From: Akkermansia sp.
GTDB taxonomy: Bacteria; Verrucomicrobiota; Verrucomicrobiia; Verrucomicrobiales; Akkermansiaceae
DNA length: 19,296 nt
NCBI GenBank assembly: GCA_017379255.1
Contig: JAFNWZ010000429.1
Location: 1 to 19,296 of the forward strand
Direction of reading: 5' to 3'
In this document: one piece after another, positions 7,747 through 15,661 of the stretch
Layout of the letters: each line of letters begins with the position of its first letter
How positions within the stretch are numbered: position 1 is the stretch's first letter
Program-made: the position numbers and the translations under genes
Notes under the pieces: model-generated
Database searches by the model: none
The model's input: the letters and a program-made list of their open reading frames with translations, nothing else
What the model was told of the DNA's origin: nothing

Positions 7747-7775
7747 ACTTTACACTTGCGGTGCGGCAGCGTCCA
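7747..7775 (-). promoter_or_regulatory. Putative promoter of the DegT-like gene
   Basis: Minus-strand TGGACG (7775-7770, 4/6 match) and TAAAGT (7752-7747) lie 17 nt apart. The predicted start is at about 7740, only 2 nt before the ATG at 7738. It overlaps the 83-nt divergent intergenic space shared with the 7822 operon. Confidence 0.4.
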
Positions 7776-7785
7776 GAAAAAAATC

Positions 7786-7815
7786 TTGAAGAGCGCCAAT
7801 CGCTCCGTTTATAAT
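7786..7815 (+). promoter_or_regulatory. Promoter of the 7822-9386 operon
   Basis: TTGAAG (7786-7791) and a perfect TATAAT (7810-7815) lie 18 nt apart. The expected transcription start coincides with the ATG at 7822, so the transcript is predicted to be leaderless. Confidence 0.65.
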
Positions 7816-7821
7816 GCAGGC

Positions 7822-8775
7822 ATGATGAAGCGCATCTTGCTCATGGTAATTTCCTGCTTTGGGGTGGCTTGTGCTGCACCTCTGCAATTTTATATTGCTC
7901 CGGCAGAAGGTATTTCTACCTGGGAAGCACCCTTGGTGCGAGTGGATGCCGCCGCGCTGGCTGCGGCAGAACAGTCCGCGGAACAGGCGGAAAGAGACTA
8001 CCAGCAGGGGCTGGGTACGGCGCTGGAGAGTGCAGAGGCGCAGCTGGCTTTTGTGCGCTTGCAGCGGCCGCTGTGGTGGTCTGAGGTCGGTGCAAAAATG
8101 CAGCGGTGCGAGCTGTTTTCCGCGGCGCGCAAAGTGCGCAGGATTGTGGAAAAACTGCACGGGGACAAACTGGTGAGCGATGCGGCTCTGTACCAGGCGC
8201 AGCTGGATGATGCCTGGACCCGCGTGCTCAGTCTGGCGGGGGGCAGGGACGCGGAGGTCACTGCCGATAAATTGAAATGGGCGGCGGAATTGCTGGAAAA
8301 GCTGGAGGAACTGGTGATTGCCGGAGTGGAGACGGGGCAAAATGACCAGGTGGATGTGCTTCTGCTGAAAGCGGCCCGCGGTGAGGTGAAACTGGCTGCC
8401 TGTGCTCGGTATGCAGAGTCTCGTCCGGCTGCGCTGCGGGAGCTGCAGGAGACGTATGATGCCTTGGCGGAGTTGATGACAGCCCGCGAAAGACAAGGAC
8501 TGTGCGAGGCTGATGCAGCAGAATCAGCCCGGGCGGCGGCTCGCCTTTTCCGCCGGGAGGCCTGTCTGGAATCCCGGGATGACAGCCCGGAGCAGGTGGC
8601 TGCGCTCAAGGAACGATGCGATGTTTTCGAGTCTCTTATTCCGCTGATTCAGCAGCGGGCAGAAAGAGGTACAAAGAGAGGACGTCTCTTGAGTTATGAG
8701 GCGAAGTATGCTTCGCCTCATCTGGAGCGCCTGCGCCAGCACCATGAGTCTGCTTGTAAAAAGCTGAAGAAATGA
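7822..8775 (+). CDS. Secreted coiled-coil protein, unknown function
   Basis: A 317-residue protein with a signal peptide (MMKRILLMVISCFGVACA, cleavage probably before APLQF). The rest is alanine-, leucine- and glutamate-rich helix with long coiled-coil-like stretches, for example around residues 50-85, 160-185 and 265-317. There is no enzymatic motif I recognise. The layout loosely recalls outer-membrane efflux (TolC-like) helical proteins, but it is too short and lacks clear beta segments, so I do not assign that. The start is at 7822 (7825 also possible), set by the signal peptide and the TATAAT box 6 nt upstream; an in-frame extension to 7756 would contain that promoter. Its TGA overlaps the next ATG (ATGA at 8772-8775). 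Confidence 0.75.
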   Translation: MMKRILLMVISCFGVACAAPLQFYIAPAEGISTWEAPLVRVDAAALAAAEQSAEQAERDYQQGLGTALESAEAQLAFVRLQRPLWWSEVGAKMQRCELFSAARKVRRIVEKLHGDKLVSDAALYQAQLDDAWTRVLSLAGGRDAEVTADKLKWAAELLEKLEELVIAGVETGQNDQVDVLLLKAARGEVKLAACARYAESRPAALRELQETYDALAELMTARERQGLCEADAAESARAAARLFRREACLESRDDSPEQVAALKERCDVFESLIPLIQQRAERGTKRGRLLSYEAKYASPHLERLRQHHESACKKLKK

Positions 8776-9386
8776 GAATTTTTCCCGTCCTGCTGCCCCT
8801 TTTGCTTCTGCCGACTGCCTGCCGGCAGGTGGTGGATGTGGTCAATGTGAAACAACTTGCCCCGGATGTGGTGGCCTGTGGGCAGAAGGAAGACTCCTGG
8901 TATGAGTATATGCCGCAGTATGCGCCGTACTTCTGCCTGAAAACCCGGTATTCCCTTGCGTGGCTCGACCCGGAAATGCAGCTGGGCTACTGGCGGCTGC
9001 TGCATCCGGAGCCTCCGCACCGGGTCATCATGGAAGCCCGGGGAGACACGCTGCTGCTGCACCGCGGGTTTGTATGGGACGGGGTGAGCTTTGGCAACAC
9101 CGAGCCCCGGGAACTGGTTCCGAGTCTCCTGCATGATGCTCTGTACTACGCCCGGCAGGGCAATGCGCCCATTCCGCGCCGGGAGGCAGACCTGGTGTAT
9201 CTCCGCGCAGCGCGCAGGTACGGCTGCAGCAGCAAGTATACCGATTACCTGGGGGTGCGTGCATTCGGCGGCTTTTTTGGAAAACCAGAGGGGGTGGTTC
9301 CTCCGTTGCTTGAAATCACAACTCCGGAAACACCCCCTGCGGCTTTGCCTGCGGGCGAAAAAGTGTTTAATTCACTTCTACGGTGA
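8772..9386 (+). CDS. DUF1353-like putative lipoprotein
   Basis: A 204-residue protein with an export signal ending at Cys17 (LLLLPTAC). The lipobox has Pro at -3, so lipidation is uncertain. The core matches the DUF1353 pattern: HRGFVWDGVSFGN (comparable to 'GF-x-x-D-x-x-S-x-P'), a SLLHDALYYARQG segment with conserved HD, an RREADLVYLRAARRYG stretch and a final VRAFGGFFGK. DUF1353 proteins are best known from phage and bacterial genomes and have no settled function. Translation is probably coupled to the preceding gene through the ATGA overlap. The 3' end overlaps the convergent peptidase gene by 20 nt. Confidence 0.7.
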   Translation: MRIFPVLLPLLLLPTACRQVVDVVNVKQLAPDVVACGQKEDSWYEYMPQYAPYFCLKTRYSLAWLDPEMQLGYWRLLHPEPPHRVIMEARGDTLLLHRGFVWDGVSFGNTEPRELVPSLLHDALYYARQGNAPIPRREADLVYLRAARRYGCSSKYTDYLGVRAFGGFFGKPEGVVPPLLEITTPETPPAALPAGEKVFNSLLR

Positions 9387-12300
9387 GGGATTCACCCTGC
9401 TTGAGTTCAAGCTTGGGGAAGAGGATGAAATCATTAGTGAACACGGCCTCCGGTGCGCTGCAGCCCGTGGCATTGCGCCCGGTTTCTGCCGTGGGGAACC
9501 AGACGGCGCAGCGCTCCTTTGTATCGTAATTGGCGGTGATGGTGAAGCGCTTGGCGTTTTCCCAGGTGATGCGGTAGGGCGCCTGGGCGTGAGATTCATC
9601 CAGCTGCGCTCTCCAGGCGGGGTCGCCGTAGAATGCCACCACATCGCGGTCATGCACCAGCCCCATGGTGTCCTGGGCCGTCTGGTTGTTCAGGCGGATA
9701 CGGGCCTTGATTAATTGGGGGAAAAGGCTGCCGGGTGAGAACATTTCATCGTTGAATTGGACATCCAGAAGCCTGGGGTTCAGCTCCGTGGTTTTGTGAA
9801 GGAGGAACTGGTTATTCAGGAACCATGCTTCTGCCAGGGAGGTGCCGGCGGTGTTGCCGAAGAACGTGCCCATAGTGCCCCAGCCGCCTTCGCCATACCA
9901 GGAGGGAACCGTGTACCCGACAACCTGGTTGCAGGAGTAGGCGGAGAGCGCGGTCACGCACATGCTGTGAGGGCTGTTCTGCGCATTGCCGAACAAGCAG
10001 TTGCCGGCGGCCAGCCATACGCGCGGTGTGGTATCGGGGGTAACTTCGCTGTATTTTCCTGCCAGGCTTGCCAGTTGGGCCGTGTCTCCCTGGCGCGCGC
10101 TGCGCAGGGCAGGGCCGAACTGTTTGAACTCATGCCCCGGCAGCTGGTGGAAGCGGTTGCCGTATGAGAAGATGAGTCCGCGGCTGAACGGCATTTCCAG
10201 GTTGAATTGCGTGGCGTGGCTGGAGGTGACGACAAGCTGCGGTGCCTGGTGGGAGAGCTCGCCGTTGAAGATGCCCAGCAGCTTATCTTCCGGCCCCCCC
10301 GCCGGATATGTGGTGGTGGTGGGTTCACTGTAACCGCTCTGTTCACGCACGGGGGCATCCGTCCAGTCGGTGATGCAGCAGCTGTGTTCAAAGCGTTCGT
10401 GGTTCACGTTGGTGGTGCCCAGCATGCGCTTGATGATGAGCGGCTCTCCTGCCTGGGCAATGCGCATGGCATCGCTGGCTGTATACCCCGTCACAATGCC
10501 CCAGATGCAGTCGCCCCAGGGGTCGTCATCTACCTTGCGGGCAGCGCGGTGCAGGTTGTTGACCAGGATGCGGTCTACCTCCTGCGGGCGCAGGACACAG
10601 GCTGCATAGCGCGCGCCCTTGCTGCGGAGTGTCTGCACCAGTGCCTCTTCGCCCAGCTCATCCAGCGTGCAGATGCTGGCTTCCGGGTATTTTGCTTTCA
10701 GTGTTTCAGCCACTGCGGCCCACTCCGGTTCTGCCATGGTGCTGCGGGTGGAGATGATGGTGTAGCCGCCATCCGCCGGGGTGCTTTCCGGTTCCTGTTT
10801 GCGGATTTCTTCTTCAGCCGCAGCCTGCGGCATGGTGAAGAAGTAGTTTGTGGTATCCTGTGGGCCGAATACCTCGCGGGCCAGATTCTGGATTTCTTCC
10901 AGTGTAATGCTCTTGAGGTCGTCCAGAATATCGCGCACCAGCGGCAGCTGGCGTTCATCACTTTGCAGGCGGGCCAGGGCGCTTTCCCAGTACCCCATGG
11001 TGCGCAGCTCCTTCTGTGTGCGGGTGATGTACGGGCGCTGGGCGCAATCCAGGTCTTCCTGGGTGATGAGTCCGCGCCCCAGGTCATTGAGGATGGCATC
11101 CATGGCGGTGTTTACCTTGGTGCGGTTGCCTACCACACCGGCGCTGGAGGTCGTAATGGTGGCGGCGTTGCTCAATGAGGCATGCGTGGTCAGGCGCACG
11201 CTGGGGGAATAGGTTTCGCCCAGCTGGGCTCGGATGCCGTCGAAGAGCTTTTCGCGGGCAATGGAGGAGAGTATCGCCAGCCGGCGGTTGCGGCGCTGGT
11301 CTGTGCCGTCGCCACAGGGACGCACCTGGGTCACGATGGTTTTATCCAGATCTGTGGTGTACGGCAGGAATTTGCGCAGCCCCCATCTGGTGTTCTCAAC
11401 GCTGGTCAACCCGGCGGGAAGTGACTCGAATTCGCGGTTGCGGGCAGGCATGGCGCCAAAAGTGCGTTGCAGCACCGGTAGCACATCCTCTACCTTGAAA
11501 TCTCCCACAATGCTCACTTCCATGGCCCCCTTCTGCAGCCAGGGGGTAAGCGCTTCCTTTACCTGGGCGGTTGTGCAGGCTTCCAGTTCGCTGCGTTCCG
11601 GGGTGGTGAAGCGGGGGTCGTTGCCGTACATGGCTTTGGGCGCCTGCAGACCGTATGCTCCGTTCGGTGTCGTTTCGTAGCGCTTGAACATGGAGGGCAG
11701 GGAGCGCCGCATCTGCACTTCTCCATCCTCCCGGAAACCGGGGTGCAGGATGAAGGCTGCCAGCAGCTTGCACTGCAGTTCAAAATCTTCAGGAGTGGTG
11801 TTGGCGCTGGCACTGAAACGGTCAGAGCTGACGCCGAAGTTGAGCGCCACGTTGCGGCCTGCGAGGATTTTTTCCAGGTCTGTGACATCGTGCGCCTCCA
11901 GTCCACCCATACGCATGACCGGCCCGGCCAGCATGGCAAGCCCCGGGGTCTGCAGGAGGCGCAGCGCACCGCCATCGATGCAGGCATTCACGCTGATGCT
12001 GCCTTTGCTGAAATCCACGGGCTTGAGGTTGATGCGCACACCATTGGAAAGGGTGAGCGTGGTGACCCCCAGGTCTTCAATGACCGCCTGTTTTTCGATG
12101 CTGCCAGGCTCGCCGATGGTATCATAGGCAAAGGGAGGAAGTTCCTCCACAACGGGCGGTGTGAGTTCCTGCTGCATGACGGAATCGTACACCTTGCGCA
12201 GGTTTTCCGGGGTAATGCCTCCGACCCTGGCCCCAGTGAGCATGAGCTTGGCGCGGGCGGCATCAAATGCTTCGTTCAGCGCCCGGCGGCAGATGTCCGG

Positions 12301-13656
12301 ATCCATCATAATCCGGGTAATACCAGCTTCAAATGCCCGCTGGTCCTCCTCCGGGGTTGTCACCTTGGTCTTGGTGTCCAGCGAATCAATCAGGAGGCTG
12401 GCCATGCTGGCGGCATTGATGCTGCTCCAGCTGCTCTGGCTGCGGGTGTATGCACCGCGGATGGCGGCTTTGGTTTCCTCCAGTTCATCACTGGTGAAGC
12501 CATACTGGCAGGCGCGGCGGAGTTCCAGCACTGCTGCTTCCAGGGCAGGCTGCCATTTGTCCGGAGCAGAGGCTACTCCCATGTTGAACATGCTGAGGGT
12601 TTCGTAGGTGTCGTCCTTCGATACACCTGCCTGCAGGAAGGCCGAATCAGCCCCACGCGCCATGCGTTCCAGACGCCGGTTGAGCATGCTGCATGCCAGC
12701 TCCAGCGGCAAGTCCTTGATTCGCTGCTCCATGGTGTCGCTTTTGGCTTCCCATGGGTCAGAAATGATGAGGTTGATGCTCGTGACGGCGCTTTCCGGAT
12801 TCTCCTGCACGGCATCGGCTGCACCCAGGTTGGTCGGGCTTCCGGGGCTGATGCGTGCGGCGGGCGGGGTATCAGGCATGCTGCCGAAGTGCTTTTCCAC
12901 CCAGCCGCGGGCGGTGGCCGGGTCAAAATCCCCCGTCACAATCACAGTCATATTGCGTGCCACATAGTGGGTCTTGTAGTAGTTCCTGAATACCTCATAC
13001 GGAGCTCCCATAATCACCTCTTCTGTGCCGATGGGCAGGTAATCGGGCAGGCGGGTGCCGGGGGCGGCGTGCCGGAACATAGCAATGCTGGCGCGGTAGC
13101 TGGCGGAGTCACGGGCATAGAGTTCACTTTTGACGATTCCTCTCTCGTGGTCAATAGCGCTGTCTTCCAGGGTAGCGCCATCGGCAAAATCGCGCATGAT
13201 GGTGAACGCAAAATTCACCGTTTCGTCATTCAGATTCGGCAGGTCCAGCATGTAGACCGTGTGCAGCAGGCTGGTATAGGCATTCGCATCCCCGCCAAAG
13301 CCCAGCCCCATCTGCTGCATGGTCGGTATGAGCTCGCCACGTTTGAAGTTGCGGGAACCATTGAAGACCAGGTGCTCCAGCAGGTGGGAAATACCTTTTT
13401 CGTGTTCCTGCTCATCCAGCGAGCCCACGTTTACGAACAGTCGGACACTGGCGCGCCCTTTTGGTTCTGCCGTGGGGCGGATAATGTAGCGCACGCCGTT
13501 GGGTAATTCGCCTTTTTCCAGTTGCGGGTCTTCCTGCAGCTCTGCAAGGGCTGCGCTTTCTGCTGCCACCGGAGCAGGGGATGCCGCTTCCTGGGCGCTG
13601 AGCAGGGGTATACTCAGACCAAGCAGAATAATTGGGAGGAGGGAATGGTATTTCAT
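9367..13656 (-). CDS. Secreted M16 metallopeptidase with C25-like C-terminal domain
   Basis: A 1429-residue exported protein (signal peptide to about Ala21). The first M16 catalytic domain has the inverted zinc motif HLLEH (His91, Glu94, His95), with the third ligand Glu171 exactly 76 residues after His95. A second, degenerate M16 half begins near residue 520 and has no HxxEH, as in insulinase/PqqL-type proteins. From about residue 960 there are some 470 further residues not expected in M16 enzymes. This part contains DDPWGDCIWGIVTGYTASDA, then VVTSSHATQ (His1147) and VWLAAGNC (Cys1220), each after a hydrophobic strand, as in clan-CD (gingipain/caspase-type) cysteine peptidases. The C25-like reading is inference. 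It is divergent from the RiPP cluster. A TATAAC box lies at 13683-13678 but without a good -35. Confidence 0.85.
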   Translation of the reverse strand: MKYHSLLPIILLGLSIPLLSAQEAASPAPVAAESAALAELQEDPQLEKGELPNGVRYIIRPTAEPKGRASVRLFVNVGSLDEQEHEKGISHLLEHLVFNGSRNFKRGELIPTMQQMGLGFGGDANAYTSLLHTVYMLDLPNLNDETVNFAFTIMRDFADGATLEDSAIDHERGIVKSELYARDSASYRASIAMFRHAAPGTRLPDYLPIGTEEVIMGAPYEVFRNYYKTHYVARNMTVIVTGDFDPATARGWVEKHFGSMPDTPPAARISPGSPTNLGAADAVQENPESAVTSINLIISDPWEAKSDTMEQRIKDLPLELACSMLNRRLERMARGADSAFLQAGVSKDDTYETLSMFNMGVASAPDKWQPALEAAVLELRRACQYGFTSDELEETKAAIRGAYTRSQSSWSSINAASMASLLIDSLDTKTKVTTPEEDQRAFEAGITRIMMDPDICRRALNEAFDAARAKLMLTGARVGGITPENLRKVYDSVMQQELTPPVVEELPPFAYDTIGEPGSIEKQAVIEDLGVTTLTLSNGVRINLKPVDFSKGSISVNACIDGGALRLLQTPGLAMLAGPVMRMGGLEAHDVTDLEKILAGRNVALNFGVSSDRFSASANTTPEDFELQCKLLAAFILHPGFREDGEVQMRRSLPSMFKRYETTPNGAYGLQAPKAMYGNDPRFTTPERSELEACTTAQVKEALTPWLQKGAMEVSIVGDFKVEDVLPVLQRTFGAMPARNREFESLPAGLTSVENTRWGLRKFLPYTTDLDKTIVTQVRPCGDGTDQRRNRRLAILSSIAREKLFDGIRAQLGETYSPSVRLTTHASLSNAATITTSSAGVVGNRTKVNTAMDAILNDLGRGLITQEDLDCAQRPYITRTQKELRTMGYWESALARLQSDERQLPLVRDILDDLKSITLEEIQNLAREVFGPQDTTNYFFTMPQAAAEEEIRKQEPESTPADGGYTIISTRSTMAEPEWAAVAETLKAKYPEASICTLDELGEEALVQTLRSKGARYAACVLRPQEVDRILVNNLHRAARKVDDDPWGDCIWGIVTGYTASDAMRIAQAGEPLIIKRMLGTTNVNHERFEHSCCITDWTDAPVREQSGYSEPTTTTYPAGGPEDKLLGIFNGELSHQAPQLVVTSSHATQFNLEMPFSRGLIFSYGNRFHQLPGHEFKQFGPALRSARQGDTAQLASLAGKYSEVTPDTTPRVWLAAGNCLFGNAQNSPHSMCVTALSAYSCNQVVGYTVPSWYGEGGWGTMGTFFGNTAGTSLAEAWFLNNQFLLHKTTELNPRLLDVQFNDEMFSPGSLFPQLIKARIRLNNQTAQDTMGLVHDRDVVAFYGDPAWRAQLDESHAQAPYRITWENAKRFTITANYDTKERCAVWFPTAETGRNATGCSAPEAVFTNDFILFPKLELKQGESLTVEVN

Positions 13657-14143
13657 ATTAAAATGCTATGCTTATCTGTTATAGGGACGCTTTCTTGCAG
13701 AAAAACGTTCAAAGGAAATTTAGCAAGTTGCTGACAAATCGTCAAGTGCGCATTGTGTGCGTAGCAAAATGCGCTGTGTATCGGGGGGGGGCGCATGCAG
13801 CGGCAGAATATCCGGCATGCAGAGCCGGCGTGACAATCGCTTTCTGCCATATTCAGGACGCCCCGGCTGCCTTTTGAGTGGGGATATTGAGAGAGAACAG
13901 ATTAATCTGGCAATTATATCGGAAAACGCGATAAAAATTGCCGGAATGGTAAGAGCGTAAGGGGAGAAATTGGGTTGGAATTACTTTTTAATGATAATTG
14001 TTAAGATTTAACTGTACATCGCATCTGAAATGAGATAGACTAATCCAGAGTCCGCGGTTGAGGCACATCTTTTGCTGAGGATGGTTGCTTTGTCGTCTGT
14101 ATAACTGAGACTGAAATATATTATTTATACGCGAGTATCTGGT
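13657..14143. other. Divergent intergenic region before the RiPP cluster
   Basis: These 487 nt separate the divergent M16 peptidase and radical SAM genes. They contain a run of nine Gs (13783-13791), a direct repeat GCATGCAG at 13793-13800 and 13815-13822, an inverted repeat ggcagaa/ttctgcc (13802-13808/13842-13848) enclosing ccggc/gccgg (13812-13816/13824-13828), and an AT-rich imperfect palindrome at 13987-14005. Short reading frames here have no start context or composition like the neighbouring genes, so I call none. A TATAAC at 14100-14105 and AT-rich DNA at 14116-14129 could form the radical SAM promoter, but no convincing -35 is seen. Confidence 0.5.
13987..14005. promoter_or_regulatory. 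AT-rich palindrome resembling a Fur box
   Basis: The 19-bp site TTTAATGATAATTGTTAAG matches the classical Fur consensus at 13 of 19 positions, including the central AATGATAAT, and is roughly symmetrical (TTAA..AT.AT..TTAA). It lies 138 bp before the radical SAM gene. AT-rich DNA matches such a site easily, so this is only a candidate operator. Confidence 0.2.
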
Positions 14144-15313
14144 ATGAACGAATACGGAAAGATTTTCTCAAGCTGTACGGGGTATCCTGAGCGCCGCACA
14201 TGTATGCTGATGGTGACGCACGGGTGCAATCTGAATTGTACGTATTGTTACGAGAAATTCAAGAACGCCGGCAAGAAGATGAGTCTTGAACTTGCCATGG
14301 AAATTATCTCGCGTGAGATGGCAATGGTGAAAGAAAGTGATCAGTTCACGGAACTGGAGGTGGATTTTATGGGAGGGGAGCCGCTTTTGCGCTTTGACCT
14401 CATCAAGGCTGTTGTCGAATGGCTGGAAAGTGAACCGCAACCGGTGCCCTATATCTGCTTTGCCACCACAAATGCTACTTTGTTGACGGATGAAATGAAA
14501 GAGTGGTTCCTCCAGCACCGGCAGACGATTATGCTTGGTGCCAGTTATGATGGACTCTCTTCTCTGCAGAGCGAGAACCGGGGCGAGAAGTCAACCCATG
14601 TTGATTTGGAATTCTTTAAGGAATTATGGCCGGAACAAGGATTCAAGATGACGATTTCCAAAGAGAGCCTCCCCTACCTCTTTGAGTCATTGAAAGTGGC
14701 AGCAGAGCGGGATTACCGATTGGATGCCTCACTTGCACAAGGGGTGGACTGGAATCTGCATGATGCTGAAATTTATCTCGAACAGTTACGGAAACTCAAG
14801 GATTATTATCTGGAGAATATGAATCTGATGCCCAGCAATCTGCTGACCCGCATGCTGGTGGGGCTGGGAGAGCGGCGTTCAGAGCAGCTGAAGTTCTGTG
14901 GCAGCGGCGTGCACATGTGTACCTATGATGTAGATGGTACGAAATACGGATGCCACATGTTTACCCCCATTGTCCTGAATGAGCGGGCTCTGCCCTTGGA
15001 TAAGTTTGACGGCTGGGATGATGGTGCAAAGCTGACAGACCGGGAATGCGAAGGCTGCGGTATGTCCCGCTGGTGTCCCACCTGCATAGGGTTTAACATG
15101 CTGACCCGGGGCGATGTGACGAAACGGGACCGCCGGTGGTGTGCTATGATGGCAGTACAGGCCATCGTATGCTGTGAGTACCAGTTGGAGGCTTTTTCAA
15201 AGTTTATTCCAGCCCATGATTTAAATGAGGAGGGAGCCAAGGTGGTATCCGCCGCGCTTAGTGCGTATGAATACCTCAAGAATGTGGATTTCCGGAAACC
15301 ATTCCCCCAATGA
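14144..15313 (+). CDS. Radical SAM/SPASM peptide maturase
   Basis: A 389-residue radical SAM enzyme predicted to modify the Cys-repeat peptide encoded 80 nt downstream. The cluster-binding motif CNLNCTYC (Cys28, Cys32, Cys35) and the SAM-binding GGEP (77-80) are intact. A C-terminal SPASM region has Cys252, Cys259, Cys270, then CxxC-x5-CxxC (302, 305, 311, 314) and Cys333, enough for two auxiliary Fe-S clusters. SPASM enzymes of this kind install thioether (sactipeptide/ranthipeptide) or carbon-carbon crosslinks. The radical SAM core begins almost at the N-terminus, so there is no built-in leader-binding (RRE) domain. By architecture and neighbour it may belong with the CXXX-repeat peptide maturases named in TIGRFAMs, a family recalled from memory and not searched. 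The ATG at 14144 lacks a Shine-Dalgarno sequence. Confidence 0.88.
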   Translation: MNEYGKIFSSCTGYPERRTCMLMVTHGCNLNCTYCYEKFKNAGKKMSLELAMEIISREMAMVKESDQFTELEVDFMGGEPLLRFDLIKAVVEWLESEPQPVPYICFATTNATLLTDEMKEWFLQHRQTIMLGASYDGLSSLQSENRGEKSTHVDLEFFKELWPEQGFKMTISKESLPYLFESLKVAAERDYRLDASLAQGVDWNLHDAEIYLEQLRKLKDYYLENMNLMPSNLLTRMLVGLGERRSEQLKFCGSGVHMCTYDVDGTKYGCHMFTPIVLNERALPLDKFDGWDDGAKLTDRECEGCGMSRWCPTCIGFNMLTRGDVTKRDRRWCAMMAVQAIVCCEYQLEAFSKFIPAHDLNEEGAKVVSAALSAYEYLKNVDFRKPFPQ

Positions 15314-15339
15314 GAAAGAGAGACCCGCACCTCTCTTTC
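15314..15339 (+). promoter_or_regulatory. Hairpin between radical SAM gene and precursor gene
   Basis: Perfect 9-bp stem gaaagagag/ctctctttc (15314-15322/15331-15339) with an 8-nt loop, beginning 1 nt after the radical SAM stop. There is no T tract directly after it, so it is more likely an attenuator, processing site or mRNA end-protector than a full terminator. Confidence 0.6.
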
Positions 15340-15392
15340 ATTAACATAACTCTTCCCCTAACTAATTAGAACTAATACCAAAAATAAACAAT

Positions 15393-15638
15393 ATGAATAT
15401 AGACCCGGAATTATTGAATGAACTGCACAGTGCCGTGAAGAAGTTCGAAGCAACTCAAGGCCGTGTAGAGTTTGAAGTGCAGCAGACAACAAACTGCTGG
15501 GGCTGCGGCTGGTCCTGCATGGGCTCGTGCACCGGTAGTTGCGTGGGCTGCTGCTATGTGACCTGCTATGCGACATGCGTCGGCTCATGCGTTGGTAGCT
15601 GCGTGGGCTCGTGCTACTGGTTTGCATACTACAGATAA
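15393..15638 (+). CDS. Cys-X3 repeat RiPP precursor peptide
   Basis: An 81-residue peptide with two distinct halves. Residues 1-34 are a hydrophilic, amphipathic leader (MNIDPELLNELHSAVKKFEA...) with no cysteine and no Gly-Gly cleavage site. Residues 35-81 are the core: Cys at 35, 38, 42, 46, 50, 53, 54, 58, 62, 66, 70 and 74. Ten of these (38 to 74) fall in an unbroken every-fourth-residue register, mostly as [VMT]-G-S-C, and the tail is YWFAYYR. This is the pattern expected of a substrate for the adjacent radical SAM/SPASM enzyme. All 12 cysteines use TGC, while the repeated Val-Gly-Ser units use different codons, including both TCN and AGY serines. The start has an AT-rich leader and no Shine-Dalgarno sequence. 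A metal-binding peptide is the main alternative. Confidence 0.85.
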   Translation: MNIDPELLNELHSAVKKFEATQGRVEFEVQQTTNCWGCGWSCMGSCTGSCVGCCYVTCYATCVGSCVGSCVGSCYWFAYYR

Positions 15639-15661
15639 GCCATACCGGCAAAGCGTATCGG

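Noticed and set aside
11743..13506. A 587-codon open frame on the plus strand
   Set aside because: It is antisense to the M16 domain, whose zinc motif and signal peptide are plain on the minus strand. No recognisable features in this frame.
13757..13960. A 67-codon plus-strand frame in the divergent intergenic region
   Set aside because: It runs through the G9 tract, has no start context and no family resemblance; noise in non-coding DNA is more likely.
15500..15625. Short GSC-type repeats that might suggest a CRISPR or tandem DNA repeat
   Set aside because: The period is 12 nt, the units differ in codons, and they are in frame inside the precursor gene. There is no spacer-repeat pattern.
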